DNA of 11,086 nt from JAHFLV01 sp964367845. GTDB taxonomy: Bacteria; Patescibacteriota; Minisyncoccia; Phycocordibacterales; DATGWK01. Below are positions 10,928-11,086 of this stretch, piece after piece. Positions within the stretch are counted from its first letter, which is position 1. Every line of letters begins with the position of its first letter. The stretch spans positions 1 to 11,086 of the forward strand of contig CAYIYW010000020.1 in NCBI GenBank assembly GCA_964367845.1, written 5' to 3'. Under the pieces are notes generated by a model. That model saw only the letters and a program-made list of their open reading frames with translations, made no database searches and had not been told where the DNA came from. A program made the translations under genes and the position numbers.

Positions 10928-11086
10928 ATGAAATTTAAAAAAGGTTTCACCCTTATTGAACTCCTAGTCGTCATCGCAATCATCGGCCTTTTGACATCAA
11001 TAGCCCTTGCCTCGTTAAAGAGCGCGCGGGACAAGGCGGCTGACGCGACCATTAAACAAAATCTGGCTCAAATTCGGGCGCAGGCG
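10928..11086 (+). CDS. Type IV prepilin, second copy (N-terminal part)
   Basis: The gene runs off the right edge after 53 codons. It encodes MKFKKG followed by FTLIELLVVIAIIGLLTSIALASL, so the prepilin-peptidase site is G6/F7 with Glu at mature position 5 (E11). KSARDKAADATIKQNLAQIRAQ then continues the N-terminal helix. It is clearly a paralogue of the upstream pilin, with the same K(N/Q)xNLxxxRAQ pattern, but it differs at most synonymous positions, so the duplication is not recent or the copies came separately. Whether it is a second major pilin or a minor pilin cannot be told without the globular part. It has its own predicted promoter. No Shine-Dalgarno sequence is seen. Confidence 0.92.
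   Translation, partial: MKFKKGFTLIELLVVIAIIGLLTSIALASLKSARDKAADATIKQNLAQIRAQA

Overview
The window looks like a chromosomal segment of a Candidate Phyla Radiation (Patescibacteria) bacterium, most likely a parcubacterium. This is inferred from four things: the compact type IV pilus operon without a secretin gene, the short divergent PilN/PilO/PilP-like proteins, the absence of clear Shine-Dalgarno sequences before every start, and the style of the small metal-cassette proteins. A run of 100 Ns shows it is a scaffold from a draft or metagenome assembly.

Layout, left to right. (1) Positions 2-136 hold the C-terminus of a rightward peptidase S66 (LD-carboxypeptidase) gene. (2) Positions 201-1345 hold a leftward four-gene cassette that resembles a metal-stress operon: an N-terminally truncated CsoR/RcnR-family repressor remnant, a SHOCT-domain membrane protein, a DUF302 protein and a small His/Cys-tailed membrane protein. 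A promoter with a CsoR/FrmR-type C-tract operator lies exactly at the truncation point of the repressor. (3) Positions 1459-2139 hold a leftward comF-type phosphoribosyltransferase gene, divergent from the pilus operon. (4) Positions 2246-9621 hold the pilus operon: pilM, pilN-like, pilO-like, a short pilP-position gene, pilB (extension ATPase), a CheY-like response regulator, pilT (retraction ATPase) and pilC (platform protein). A rho-independent terminator follows. (5) Positions 9631-10200 form an irregular island: two copies of a 45-nt repeat, the assembly gap, a strong promoter driving a very short transcript (small RNA or 23-residue ORF), and the C-terminal remnant of a probable MazF/PemK-type toxin. 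(6) From 10195 to the end are two tandem type IV pilin genes, each with its own promoter and a small hairpin at the start of its predicted transcript. The second runs off the window.

How the genes work together: PilM (actin-like, cytoplasmic) would connect through PilN/PilO-like bitopic proteins to the PilC platform. PilB and PilT would drive assembly and disassembly of a fibre built from the two pilins, and the response regulator placed between the two motor genes could bias the switch. ComF next door is consistent with, but does not prove, a role in DNA uptake. No prepilin peptidase, secretin or histidine kinase gene is in the window.

The most noteworthy points are the broken metal repressor joined to its probable operator, the predicted internal promoters that place pilN and the response regulator on nearly leaderless transcripts, the long hairpin between pilM and pilN, and the repeat-flanked island with a short-transcript unit upstream of the pilins.
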